IMG/VR virus record: IMGVR_UViG_3300036790_000213
Coordinates: 1-38,706 of that record
DNA length: 38,706 nt
Source of the DNA: a virus
Reading direction: 5' to 3' (one strand)
This document shows positions 22,487-30,415 of this stretch, in pieces. Every line of letters starts with the position of its first letter. Position 1 is the first letter of the stretch. Made by a program: the position numbers and the translations under genes. Below the pieces are notes generated by a model, which was not told the DNA's origin, did no database searches, and saw nothing but the letters and a program-made list of their open reading frames with translations.

Positions 22487-23218
22487 TTAGAACGTCCTCG
22501 CTGTCACCCCCTGCTGTGCAGTGAGGCCCGCAACCGTTACCTGGCCTGTGCGCTGCAAGTAGGTACTCATGAAGATATTGATCTGCCGTTCCGTAAGTCC
22601 GCTCTGTGCGCTCAGCAGATGCCCCACGAATTTCTGACTGTATGCCGGCATACGCGGATCGTTCACCAGCATGGCCGCCATCGTGAGAAATCCCCAGTTG
22701 TAGATGTAGCTGTATTCATCCGGGATAGGTGCCCATGTTCCGGCCAACGATTGAATCAAGCTTGGTTTCTTCTGATAGGTCACCGTCGCCTCATAGGCCT
22801 GGTCTGGAGGCGGCGAGATTCGGAAGGTGATATCGCCCTGGTTATCATCGTTCTGCGCCGCGATGTATGCAGGGCGGTCCGGATTCGTGCCATCGAGCGC
22901 GAGAACCTTTTTGAAGGTAATCTCTTTGTTCAGGCCTGTAGTATCGGCAACGCTGGCAACCTCTTCAAAACCATAATCGTCAATGGTGACGGTGTAATCC
23001 TGCACCGCGAGAGCGGGTGGGTCGATCACAGCAGGGATGCAGTCGAAAGTGGCAATATTGCGATTCCAGCGCCATTGAAACGGCGGTCCGAGAATAAGCT
23101 GCAGCGTCATATTCGCGGCAGTAAGTGCGGGTTCCTCGCCGCCGATTAAGAGAGGTTGAAAGCGAATGAAGGGAGTTGTCCAGATGAGGGTAGAAAGGAT
23201 GTTCTTCGTGCTCGCCAT
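22487..23218 (-). CDS. Head-to-tail adaptor-like protein (243 aa), paralog of 23219-24238
   Basis: Start ATG 23218 after GGGGGAACTAA. The segment GPPFQWRWNRNIATF matches AKPFNWKWNSFNVPPF of the upstream gene product. APIPDEYSYIYNWGFLTMAA matches SPIPDEYQGYFRDGMIAYTY, and both are preceded by a strand of the type TVTYQKKP / NVVAQVKPP. The two genes are therefore duplicates of one ancestor. Location after the capsid and before the hub fits a P22 gp4-like adaptor or tail-completion protein. Confidence 0.6.
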   Translation of the reverse strand: MASTKNILSTLIWTTPFIRFQPLLIGGEEPALTAANMTLQLILGPPFQWRWNRNIATFDCIPAVIDPPALAVQDYTVTIDDYGFEEVASVADTTGLNKEITFKKVLALDGTNPDRPAYIAAQNDDNQGDITFRISPPPDQAYEATVTYQKKPSLIQSLAGTWAPIPDEYSYIYNWGFLTMAAMLVNDPRMPAYSQKFVGHLLSAQSGLTERQINIFMSTYLQRTGQVTVAGLTAQQGVTARTF

Positions 23219-24238
23219 TTAGTTCCCCCACCCTCTGCGCTGTGCCCAGTTATAGGGGTCCGCTGGCCCCATCGATCCACTGCCCAGCATGTCATTACCC
23301 ATAATGCTGCTCTGCGGTACAAAGCACGCGGCATCACGTTCGCGGTCGCCTTGCTTGCACGCATCCATCATCGCTGCCAGCCATTGTTGTTTCATCAAAG
23401 GAAACTGCGCTTTGATCTGCGGATCGGGTGAGTTGCGATAGGTATAGGCAATCATGCCATCGCGGAAATATCCCTGGTACTCGTCCGGAATGGGACTGAT
23501 GAACTGTCGCAGATTTGAAAAGGCCGGAGGTTTCACCTGGGCCACTACGTTCATCTGGTAGACGACACCTTGTTGCGGAGGCAGCGGTCCAACCCGAAAG
23601 CCCTGGCCGGTTGGATTGGCGAGCGTCCACACGCATGAACCGTCATTTTGTGTGGTGGTGGAAGTAGCTGTCCACGAATTTGCCGCCAGCACAGGTCCGC
23701 TTCCGCTAGATGCTGTGATGCCGTAGGTGGTCAGTATCCAATAATTGCCGTTGATGTCGACGATGTTTGTTGGAGGGTTATTCGGTGTCTGTGGAGCGCC
23801 GAGCGGGTTGGTGTAGACCTGACTGGGTCCTGGCCATACTTTGCCATTTAACGACCCGTTATAGAGCCAGCACACTCGCTCAGGGGGTGAGCTGGCCCAC
23901 GAATCGACCGGGAAATCGCGCACACATTCTGGGTAATAAATCGGCTTCGGAAGGGCGGTATTGTTGATGTCGACCGCGTTGCAGTTTTCCAGCCATCCAA
24001 TGTTGGTTAGGTTCGGAAACCAATAATCGTTCTGCCAGCTGATCGTATAGAACGGCGGCACGTTGAAGCTGTTCCACTTCCAATTGAAGGGCTTCGCGAG
24101 CAACGCGATCATTACGTCGGTGGCATTTGCGATCGCCGCCAGGGTGCTGTAGCCTCCAGCCGGCAACACAGGGCTGAGTTCGCCCTGTGTTGAGATGTAA
24201 TCGACCACACTCTGCAACGTTACGGTGCTGGAAGCCAC
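23219..24238 (-). CDS. Head-to-tail adaptor-like protein (339 aa, GTG start)
   Basis: Start GTG 24238 after GCCGAGGATTGCC. The N-terminus (VTLQSVVDYISTQGELSPVL) and ATDVMIALLAKPFNWKWNSF are followed by an inserted Trp/Asn-rich domain (about 90-210) absent from the shorter paralog, then FISPIPDEYQGYFRDGMIAY. The C-terminal 40 residues carry a Gly/Met-rich tail (SSIMGNDMLGSGSMGPADPY). With the paralog it probably builds a two-layer connector. Confidence 0.6.
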   Translation of the reverse strand: MASSTVTLQSVVDYISTQGELSPVLPAGGYSTLAAIANATDVMIALLAKPFNWKWNSFNVPPFYTISWQNDYWFPNLTNIGWLENCNAVDINNTALPKPIYYPECVRDFPVDSWASSPPERVCWLYNGSLNGKVWPGPSQVYTNPLGAPQTPNNPPTNIVDINGNYWILTTYGITASSGSGPVLAANSWTATSTTTQNDGSCVWTLANPTGQGFRVGPLPPQQGVVYQMNVVAQVKPPAFSNLRQFISPIPDEYQGYFRDGMIAYTYRNSPDPQIKAQFPLMKQQWLAAMMDACKQGDRERDAACFVPQSSIMGNDMLGSGSMGPADPYNWAQRRGWGN

Positions 24239-24250
24239 GGCAATCCTCGG

Positions 24251-24616
24251 CTACTTCTTTCCAGCTCTCGCCTGGCTGGCGCTGCGGGCTGCGGGCTTGA
24301 TGATCCGGAATGGCTGTCCGGCTGCGCTCTGCATGACGGTTTCCCCTTCGATCGTGATGCCACGATGCCGCAGCGCGATGACGATGTTGTCGATCCGTGC
24401 CTCGAGGCTGCTTGCAGGAGATTCCATTTGAGCCTTCTGGCTGCGGGGATCTGGCGTCGATTGTCCTGAAGCAGCGAACAGCTGTGGCTGGCCGACGGTG
24501 TGAGGGGTAGCTTTGGATGCCTTCAATGCGCGCGGTTTGCGCGCAGCTTTGGTTTCCTTCGCGGGCTTCGTTGCCTTTGTGGCCTTCATTATCTTCGTCG
24601 TCTTTCTCGTTGCCAT
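24251..24616 (-). CDS. Lys/Thr/Ala-rich basic protein (121 aa)
   Basis: Of two adjacent ATGs I choose 24616, spaced 6 nt from AGGAGG. The first 38 residues (TRKTTKIMKATKATKPAKET and onward) are a disordered, histone-tail-like stretch with about a third Lys/Arg. A short structured part follows (LEARIDNIVIALRHRGITIE). It may condense DNA in the head or bind nucleic acid in assembly. No named family. A perfect palindrome lies 24 bp upstream. Confidence 0.6.
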   Translation of the reverse strand: MATRKTTKIMKATKATKPAKETKAARKPRALKASKATPHTVGQPQLFAASGQSTPDPRSQKAQMESPASSLEARIDNIVIALRHRGITIEGETVMQSAAGQPFRIIKPAARSASQARAGKK

Positions 24617-24639
24617 CATGAGCCTCCTGATTTCATCTC

Positions 24640-24655
24640 GCGTGAAATTTCACGC
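24640..24655. promoter_or_regulatory. Perfect 16-bp palindrome
   Basis: GCGTGAAATTTCACGC is fully self-complementary. It lies in the 68-bp gap between two late genes, upstream of the basic protein gene. As DNA it could be an operator; as RNA it could form a 5-bp stem with a six-base loop, without a U-run, so it is not a normal terminator. Confidence 0.5.
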
Positions 24656-24684
24656 AAATGCTAAATTTTAACCATCTATGTCAG

Positions 24685-25209
24685 CTAAGCGCTGGTGCTC
24701 TGATATTCCATATCGAGCTGAATGTTAAAGATTGCCCCTCCGCTGGGGCTATTGTCCGTAGGAAGGTCGATTGCCCACTTGTACTCCTTCATCTTCTGGG
24801 CGTATACCCTCGGATCGGCCTTCTTCGCGGCGGAGACGCGCTTCGGATCGATCTTTCTCAGCATGAAATAGGGATCGCGCCATTCCTTGTAGCAACGCGA
24901 ACACATGACATAGGTTTCTCCCCAGGGCTCCGTATGCTTGATGACGGAATACTCCGGAGCGCCACCGGCAAAGACGCCCTTCACACCGGTTCCGGCCTTC
25001 TTATGAGGGCATGTATCTTGCTGGAGTTTCGTCTGCTGCCGGTTCGTCTCTTCTGTCTGCGCCTGGCGCTTGCGGTTGCGGGCGGCCTGATCTTTTTCCG
25101 CGTGGATCTTCGCGACGTTTTCCTTCAACACTTCGAGGCGATATTTTCGCTCTTCAAGATCAAGTTTTTCAAATTCGCTCATCTCGGGCGCTGCGGTTTT
25201 GTCTGCCAT
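24685..25209 (-). CDS. Hypothetical late protein (174 aa) with coiled coil and zinc site
   Basis: Start ATG 25209 after GGAGTCATGCA. The N-terminal 65 residues are a highly charged coiled coil (EKLDLEERKYRLEVLKENVA, RNRKRQAQTEETNRQQTKLQ). Then TCPHKK and MCSRCYKEWRD supply a C-x2-H / C-x2-C zinc-binding site. The C-terminus is beta-rich. It lies just after the capsid gene in transcription order, suggesting a head-assembly role, but no family is recognised. Confidence 0.65.
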   Translation of the reverse strand: MADKTAAPEMSEFEKLDLEERKYRLEVLKENVAKIHAEKDQAARNRKRQAQTEETNRQQTKLQQDTCPHKKAGTGVKGVFAGGAPEYSVIKHTEPWGETYVMCSRCYKEWRDPYFMLRKIDPKRVSAAKKADPRVYAQKMKEYKWAIDLPTDNSPSGGAIFNIQLDMEYQSTSA

Positions 25210-25238
25210 TGCATGACTCCTTGAGGTGCTGAAGCTTT

Positions 25239-25260
25239 GCCGGGATTTCAGGCTCCCGGC
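25239..25260 (-). other. RNA hairpin downstream of the capsid gene
   Basis: GCCGGGA (25239-25245) pairs with TCCCGGC (25254-25260) around an 8-nt loop. It lies in the 89-bp gap after the capsid stop. There is no U-run on the minus strand, so it is more likely an mRNA-stability or processing element than a terminator. A second hairpin lies on the other side of the gene. Confidence 0.5.
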
Positions 25261-25298
25261 CGGCCTTTGCCACTGTTGCGGTTGGTTGAGTTATTTGT

Positions 25299-26558
25299 CT
25301 AAGTAATCGAGCTAGGTGCATCGATATAGCGCAGCCGCATGGTGACATCGGGGGGCAACGTCGAAACAAAATTGACGTTGTATCCCGAACTGCCGGCGAT
25401 CATGCCCACCGGGTCGGCAACGGTGCCATCGCGGAGGCCATAGCGATTGGTGATCATCTTGAGATTCTGGCGGCGCCCGTCTCCAAAGCCCTGCTCTTTG
25501 CCGAGACTGATAGTGATGAGACCATCGTCGCCGAAGATGTAGGTGCGATAGGCGGTTACGCCAGAGTTGCCCAGATAGTTTTGCGTGATCGTCACCAGTG
25601 ACGATTCGTACCAGGTCACTCCAGCCAGATCGATCACCTCGATGCTGTCGCCGTCCGTGTTGCCGGGCAGCTCCTCGAGCTTCATCTGCCCTTCGATGGT
25701 GTGCTTGAGGATGTCCGTAAAGCTGTTGTTGGTGTTGTCATTCAGGAGGTCGCCCCACGGGAAGCTGTGCATGATCCCACAGAACTTCTGATTTTCCATC
25801 GGCATGATGTTCCGGCCACGCATGGAGGCCACGGCCGTGGTGATGTTGTTCTTGGCCAGTGGCACCGTGTATGCATTCTCGATCGCCACACTCGAATCGA
25901 TATTGCTGGCGCCGTCCGCTGTGTTCTTGGCCAGTGTCGAAAGCGACAAGGCCAACCGATAGGCCATTTCCGTCGCGCCGTTCTCGAGTGCCGGATCGAT
26001 CGCGGTTTGCAAGCTGAGCCGCGAATAGTTGATGTAATCGGCATAGTTGCCGATCGTCGACTGGTTCGACAAAACGGTGATCACGATACCGCTGCCGACC
26101 GTTCCCTCTGCAGCCTGGCTAATGTTCGCGCCGAAAGGCTCATACATGAACAGGACATTGTTCACACCGGAATTTTCAGGAAGCTCACGGCGGCTGCTCA
26201 CGCGGATGTAGGGCGTATTGGCCTTGAGGTTCTTGATAAATTTATTGTCGTAATGATTTACCAGCGCCTGCGGCAGATTGCCGGTATTCATGCTGGAGGG
26301 ACTGTATCCAGCGCTGAATTGTGGCTGGGTCGCATCGTTGGTGCAGGCGAAGGCGATATAGACGCCTTGGCCACAGCTCACGATGTGAGCGGTGTACGGT
26401 GCCAGTTGCTGCGCCGCCGCATAGCCGGACGTTCCCAGCATCAGGATGAGAAGCGCCCATGCGCGAATCACAAATAAAAACGGTTGGAGTAGTTTTGCGA
26501 CGGCCAATGCAAGCGGATCGACTCCGCGGTACTGGCTTGAGTGAGAGATCCTTTTCAT
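25299..26558 (-). CDS. N4-gp56-like major capsid protein with signal-like N-terminus
   Basis: A 419-residue protein starting at 26558 (MKRISHSSQYRG) after GGGGCGAGGTAACACC. From about residue 92 (NTGNLPQALVNHYDNKFIKN) it follows the N4-gp56 coat-protein pattern: RRELPENSGVNNVLFMYEPF, TIGNYADYINYSRLSLQTAIDPALE, AVASMRGRNIMP, GIMHSFPWGDLLND, and a C-terminal RTYIFGDDGLITISLGKEQ. Residues 1-91 are extra. They include a hydrophobic stretch (about 27-49, FLFVIRAWALLILMLG then TSGYAAAQ) that looks like a signal peptide or membrane anchor, and two Cys (62, 72). Another Met at residue 90 (26291) has no Shine-Dalgarno sequence. The scaffold gene lies directly upstream, as expected for a capsid gene. 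Confidence 0.8.
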   Translation of the reverse strand: MKRISHSSQYRGVDPLALAVAKLLQPFLFVIRAWALLILMLGTSGYAAAQQLAPYTAHIVSCGQGVYIAFACTNDATQPQFSAGYSPSSMNTGNLPQALVNHYDNKFIKNLKANTPYIRVSSRRELPENSGVNNVLFMYEPFGANISQAAEGTVGSGIVITVLSNQSTIGNYADYINYSRLSLQTAIDPALENGATEMAYRLALSLSTLAKNTADGASNIDSSVAIENAYTVPLAKNNITTAVASMRGRNIMPMENQKFCGIMHSFPWGDLLNDNTNNSFTDILKHTIEGQMKLEELPGNTDGDSIEVIDLAGVTWYESSLVTITQNYLGNSGVTAYRTYIFGDDGLITISLGKEQGFGDGRRQNLKMITNRYGLRDGTVADPVGMIAGSSGYNVNFVSTLPPDVTMRLRYIDAPSSIT

Positions 26559-26595
26559 GGTGTTACCTCGCCCCTGCATATTTTGTTGCCTCGGG

Positions 26596-26614
26596 GCGTT
26601 TCAATCCGAAACGC
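26596..26614 (-). other. RNA hairpin upstream of the capsid gene
   Basis: GCGTTTC (26596-26602) pairs with GAAACGC (26608-26614) around a five-base loop, in the 74-bp gap between scaffold and capsid genes. No U-run follows on the minus strand. Together with the hairpin at 25239-25260 it brackets the capsid message. Confidence 0.5.
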
Positions 26615-26632
26615 TTGCTACCCCATGCCGTC

Positions 26633-27439
26633 TTACTTTCGTGGTCCCAGCTCGTTCATAGCCTGGAAGAACCCCGGTTCTTCTTTCAACCGCCGCTGAT
26701 ACTCACGGTCGCCCATCTTGTCCACGTCCGCCCAAGTGTATTTCTTTTTCGTGCCGGGTGTTGGTGGTGTGCCATTGATATCACCCTCGCGGATACCCGT
26801 AGAAAATCCTGCTAGTCTCGGCCTCGTTCCGTTGGGCGGTGGCAATGGTACCGGAGTCACTTCGCCTTCCGGCGTCACCGGCTTCAGATCCGCATTGCCT
26901 GTGCTCTTCAACAGATCCCATGCGATGCCCATATTCTTCGCGGTGATCGCCAGTTGGTTTCCCTCGATGTAATTGAAGACTTCCGTCTTGTTCTTCGAGG
27001 TGGGGTGCCAATCTGGAGTCGCGGCGACAAATTGATTCGTCTCGTCGATCGCACGCTGCCTTTCCTCCTCTTCTGCCCTTGCATTCTCCCGCTGGGCAAC
27101 AATGGTGAGATCTCCATAGACGGATTCGGCGATTCGTTTGACGACGCTGTCGGCCTTGGCTGGATCGATGAGATCTCGTGAGAGCTGCATCCGCTCATCG
27201 GCGCTGAGCGGTTTCGGCTCGATTCTGGCCGTGACGTGCGCCGGATCTGGAGTGCGCTCTTTCTTGAGAGCGTCAATCGTGCGTGTGGCTGAGAATTGGG
27301 CGGCACCCAGGGCATCGGCCATCTCTTTGCGAGTCTTTGCCCGGAAGGTCTGGACCGGTGTGCCGTTCTCTGGATCGACATCGACAATGTAATCGCCCTC
27401 TTCGGTTTTTTCCCCGTTATTACGCCAAGTCACTGCCAT
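26633..27439 (-). CDS. Scaffolding-like protein (268 aa)
   Basis: The start at 27439 (MAVTWRNNGEKTEEGDYIVD) follows GGAGAGCCGAACT; the frame to 27454 is rejected. The protein is charged and largely helical, with RTIDALKKERTPDP and a coiled segment (VAQRENARAEEEERQRAIDE), followed by a Pro/Thr-rich linker and a basic C-terminus (KKKYTWADVDKMGDREYQRR). This composition and its position directly before the capsid gene match scaffolding proteins of short-tailed phages, which bind coat protein through a basic C-terminal helix. Confidence 0.65.
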   Translation of the reverse strand: MAVTWRNNGEKTEEGDYIVDVDPENGTPVQTFRAKTRKEMADALGAAQFSATRTIDALKKERTPDPAHVTARIEPKPLSADERMQLSRDLIDPAKADSVVKRIAESVYGDLTIVAQRENARAEEEERQRAIDETNQFVAATPDWHPTSKNKTEVFNYIEGNQLAITAKNMGIAWDLLKSTGNADLKPVTPEGEVTPVPLPPPNGTRPRLAGFSTGIREGDINGTPPTPGTKKKYTWADVDKMGDREYQRRLKEEPGFFQAMNELGPRK

Positions 27440-27464
27440 AGTTCGGCTCTCCAATTCGGTGAGT

Positions 27465-27878
27465 TTACAACCCTAAAATTTCCTGATCCGTTTCCTCATC
27501 GGGCACGGCTTCAGGGGCATTTTCCTTCATACGGATAGCAAGGAACTCTTCTCGTTCATACTCTACTTTCTTTTGAATTGCTACAAAAATCTGCCAAAAC
27601 GCTTTGGACATGCGGTGTTCGCTTAGCACCGTTTCCGGTTGGGCCGGGTCCGCATTGATGAGCTTTGTATCCTGCTCTACGCACGCCATCTCGATCACAT
27701 CGAGCAACACCTGGTATCCGGGCTGTTCGCTCAGCTGGTAGAGATGCCCCTGCTGCATCTTGCTCAGTTTGCTCCGCAGGCCTGCCGTGTTCGGCTGCCG
27801 CGTCACTTTGCCGTCGGCACGATTGCCTTGGAGGAAATTGAGCACACTGCGGAGGGTACGGCCTTTGCGGATGCTCAT
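27465..27878 (-). CDS. Hypothetical head-region protein (137 aa)
   Basis: ATG 27878 overlaps the upstream stop (TAATG). The N-terminus is basic (MSIRKGRTLRSVLNFLQGNR); the middle is helical (YQVLLDVIEMACVEQDTKLI) and the C-terminus strongly acidic (EAVPDEETDQEILGL). It lies between portal and scaffold. Function unknown. Confidence 0.65.
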   Translation of the reverse strand: MSIRKGRTLRSVLNFLQGNRADGKVTRQPNTAGLRSKLSKMQQGHLYQLSEQPGYQVLLDVIEMACVEQDTKLINADPAQPETVLSEHRMSKAFWQIFVAIQKKVEYEREEFLAIRMKENAPEAVPDEETDQEILGL

Positions 27879-28255
27879 TACATTTTCACCGGCGCATCGG
27901 TTAGGCGGTCGAAGTCTATCTGTGCCCGCGTCTTCGGTTTTTGTATATTTTGCATCAGCGCGTACCTAGCTTTACGTTTCACCAATCGCTTCTTTCGCTC
28001 GGCGTAGTAGTCCGGGTTGATAGCCAGCGCCAGCGCTTCCTGTACAGCATTTTGAGCAGCTTTGCCAATGGCCTCAGCATTATTCTGCAGGACGATCTCA
28101 CAAATGCGCACCATCCAATTTCTCATCTTAATTCTGTTTTCTAGCTGCGTCAGATCGAGACCTATGGGCAGATATCCCATAGCTTGATCGACGGTCTCTT
28201 CGACCGAGCGGATCGGCACACGCTTCAACGCCTCAGACTTGTTCGTCTTTGACAT
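27878..28255 (-). CDS. Hypothetical head-region protein (125 aa)
   Basis: Start ATG 28255 after GGAGTAA, adjoining the portal stop. Helical, with DLTQLENRIKMRNWMVRICE and a basic region (ERKKRLVKRKARYALMQNIQ) near the C-terminus that could contact DNA. Overlaps the next gene by one base. No family recognised. Confidence 0.65.
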   Translation of the reverse strand: MSKTNKSEALKRVPIRSVEETVDQAMGYLPIGLDLTQLENRIKMRNWMVRICEIVLQNNAEAIGKAAQNAVQEALALAINPDYYAERKKRLVKRKARYALMQNIQKPKTRAQIDFDRLTDAPVKM

Positions 28256-30415
28256 TTACTCCTCCGGTCCTGTGTTCAGCGCGGCCTCGTCGGCTGCGCG
28301 TTCGTTGTGCCGTTCGGCATACTCCATCGGAATGGTTGTTAGCTGGGTCGCGAGATTCGCCTCCGCCTTCTGGTCGATCTCGGCGGCGGCGGCCTGGTGT
28401 TTGGCTCCGATCTTTGCAACCTCGCCCTGAACCTTCTGTTGGGCCGGGTTGCTGGCGGCGAACTCCTGCTTTTCCTGTGCAGTTATCTTGCGGATTACCT
28501 GACGGCCGTTCTTCCATTCCGTCATCTCGTACACCATCTCGAGCAGCTCCTTCACGTCGATTGTCCAGCCCATGCGATTGAGCGTGGGGAGCAACTGCGG
28601 ATTATCGAGCATCTGGATGAGCATCGGCAGGATTTGCGCCATCGCTTTCTTCGCTGCCAGGTGGGCTCCGGCCAGGACCTCGAATTGATCCTCGGAGGTC
28701 ATGAAGTCATCGACATCGAGCTTGTAGTTGTCGCCCATCTCTTGCCCGAGAATCCGATGGATCTCGCTCAGTGGCAGGCGCTCCTTGTCCATCTCGTCGA
28801 GCATCTCGATAAACGGAAGCAGGATGCCCCGCACAAAATGCCCTACCGGCCCTTCGATCTTGGCAGCGTTCGCGCTGATGATGCCGCCTGCGCCTGTAGC
28901 GGTCCTTGCTGCGCTCGATCCGCCCTTGCCAGGCAAACTCCCCTGAGTGAAGGCTTCGTCGGCTCCTGTGACGCTCTGGGCGTTCTGGCCGGCCTCCTGT
29001 AGCACGGCGAACAGGGAGGGATCGACCTTTGGCTGCTCGACCAGGCTAAAGGCTTCCTTGGCCGGTCGGCCCGCTGGTGCGTCCACATCGATGATCCCGC
29101 CAAGCCTCTGTCGGATCGCCTGGGTCGGCGCGTTGGCTCCCCGATCGCGAACCCACTGCGGATTGACGATGAACGCCAAAAGGTTGAGTACGGCTTCGAT
29201 GGTTCCTTTTTCAATTCTCTGATCGTCGCCGGCCAGCCTCCCGACTCCGAGCCCGTACCCGCTGCCGGGGATGTTCCAGAAGTTTGCCGCGAAGTAAGGG
29301 ATGCACGGCAGCATGTGTTCCTCATTGCGGATGAGGACAACCTTCTCGCTTCCCTCTGTGACGAGGACAGTTTTTACATAAGTGCGGTCCCACCGTTCCA
29401 GCATCTTGATCGGATTTTCAAGCGGATCGGCGGAAGTCTTCTCGTTGTCTCCCACGGCTGCCATCGTGCCGCTATTCGCAGCCAACCGCGCCTGGATATC
29501 GGTAACAGTCTCCGCATTGGTTTCATGCTGGAAAAAATACTCTTTGAGCTGTTCTTCTGAGGGGATGTCATAGCCAGCGACCTTTTTGCCGGTATGGTCG
29601 TACATGGCTTGCTGGCGCAGCTCATCCAAGTCATTGAAGGTGGGGTACGAAACCTCGACAAGATATTTCGCTTTTTTATGCAGCCGATTAGGGTGCTTCC
29701 ACTTCGGATCAATCAGAATGGTGCCGAGTTCGCACTTTTGGAAGAATGGCCGGCTCTTCGTGATCGGTACCGGCGTCACTTCAAATTCATCGCTCTCTTT
29801 GGTGTTGATAGTGAGCGGGGGTTGGCCTAATGGCATATTGACGGTCAGCGGCTGCTTCTTCCGCAGAAACCGCTTGCGGATCGCGCTATACGTTTCCCAG
29901 CCGGCTTTACAGATAACGGTGCCCTGCAGCACCATCTCTTCCAGCGAGTCGACGCAGGTATCCTCGAAGTCGATGTCGTCGAGCTGTGCTCCGTAGAGGA
30001 TCTGTTTGGCTTGGGCAGTCTCTTCTTTGGTCGAAGGCCTCGGCCGGATCTGGAACGGCGGTGTCTCGTAGAAGATCCCGCTCTGCATGGGCTGCACAAG
30101 CGAATTGACAATGTTGGCCACGGTGAAGCGACTTACACTCGCTCCATCGTTCCATACGCGATAGGTGCGCGGCGATTGATATAGATTCGTGTTCTCACGC
30201 CAGTGAGCCGCCCACTGTTTATTATTCAGATACTCGGCAGCCTTTGCCGCGTCCTGCACTACCAGCTTGCACGCGCCATCATCCGTATACTTCGGATCGA
30301 GCTTCGAGCCTTGAAGTTGGATCTCCGTGCGTTCGATCTTGTCGTGCGCGTTGACATCCTGCACGGGCAATTCGCCGGTAATGGTTTCTGTTCTTCCGTC
30401 CGCGCCTATGCTCAT
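28256..30415 (-). CDS. Portal protein (719 aa)
   Basis: A portal of the P22-like, short-tailed type, forming the 12-fold ring through which DNA enters and leaves the head. Evidence is its position directly after terminase (4-bp overlap), its 719-residue length, and typical segments: TVANIVNSLVQPMQSGIFYE early; KSRPFFQKCELGTILIDPKW and HKKAKYLVEVSYPTFNDLDE in the middle; PCIPYFAANFWNIPGSGYGL with GDDQRIEKGTIEAVLNLLAF as the conserved wing/stem core; and a long C-terminal helical region (AQQKVQGEVAKIGAKHQAAA) that could form a barrel. The start ATG 30415 has only a weak ribosome site and is likely translated by coupling to terminase. Confidence 0.88.
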   Translation of the reverse strand: MSIGADGRTETITGELPVQDVNAHDKIERTEIQLQGSKLDPKYTDDGACKLVVQDAAKAAEYLNNKQWAAHWRENTNLYQSPRTYRVWNDGASVSRFTVANIVNSLVQPMQSGIFYETPPFQIRPRPSTKEETAQAKQILYGAQLDDIDFEDTCVDSLEEMVLQGTVICKAGWETYSAIRKRFLRKKQPLTVNMPLGQPPLTINTKESDEFEVTPVPITKSRPFFQKCELGTILIDPKWKHPNRLHKKAKYLVEVSYPTFNDLDELRQQAMYDHTGKKVAGYDIPSEEQLKEYFFQHETNAETVTDIQARLAANSGTMAAVGDNEKTSADPLENPIKMLERWDRTYVKTVLVTEGSEKVVLIRNEEHMLPCIPYFAANFWNIPGSGYGLGVGRLAGDDQRIEKGTIEAVLNLLAFIVNPQWVRDRGANAPTQAIRQRLGGIIDVDAPAGRPAKEAFSLVEQPKVDPSLFAVLQEAGQNAQSVTGADEAFTQGSLPGKGGSSAARTATGAGGIISANAAKIEGPVGHFVRGILLPFIEMLDEMDKERLPLSEIHRILGQEMGDNYKLDVDDFMTSEDQFEVLAGAHLAAKKAMAQILPMLIQMLDNPQLLPTLNRMGWTIDVKELLEMVYEMTEWKNGRQVIRKITAQEKQEFAASNPAQQKVQGEVAKIGAKHQAAAAEIDQKAEANLATQLTTIPMEYAERHNERAADEAALNTGPEE

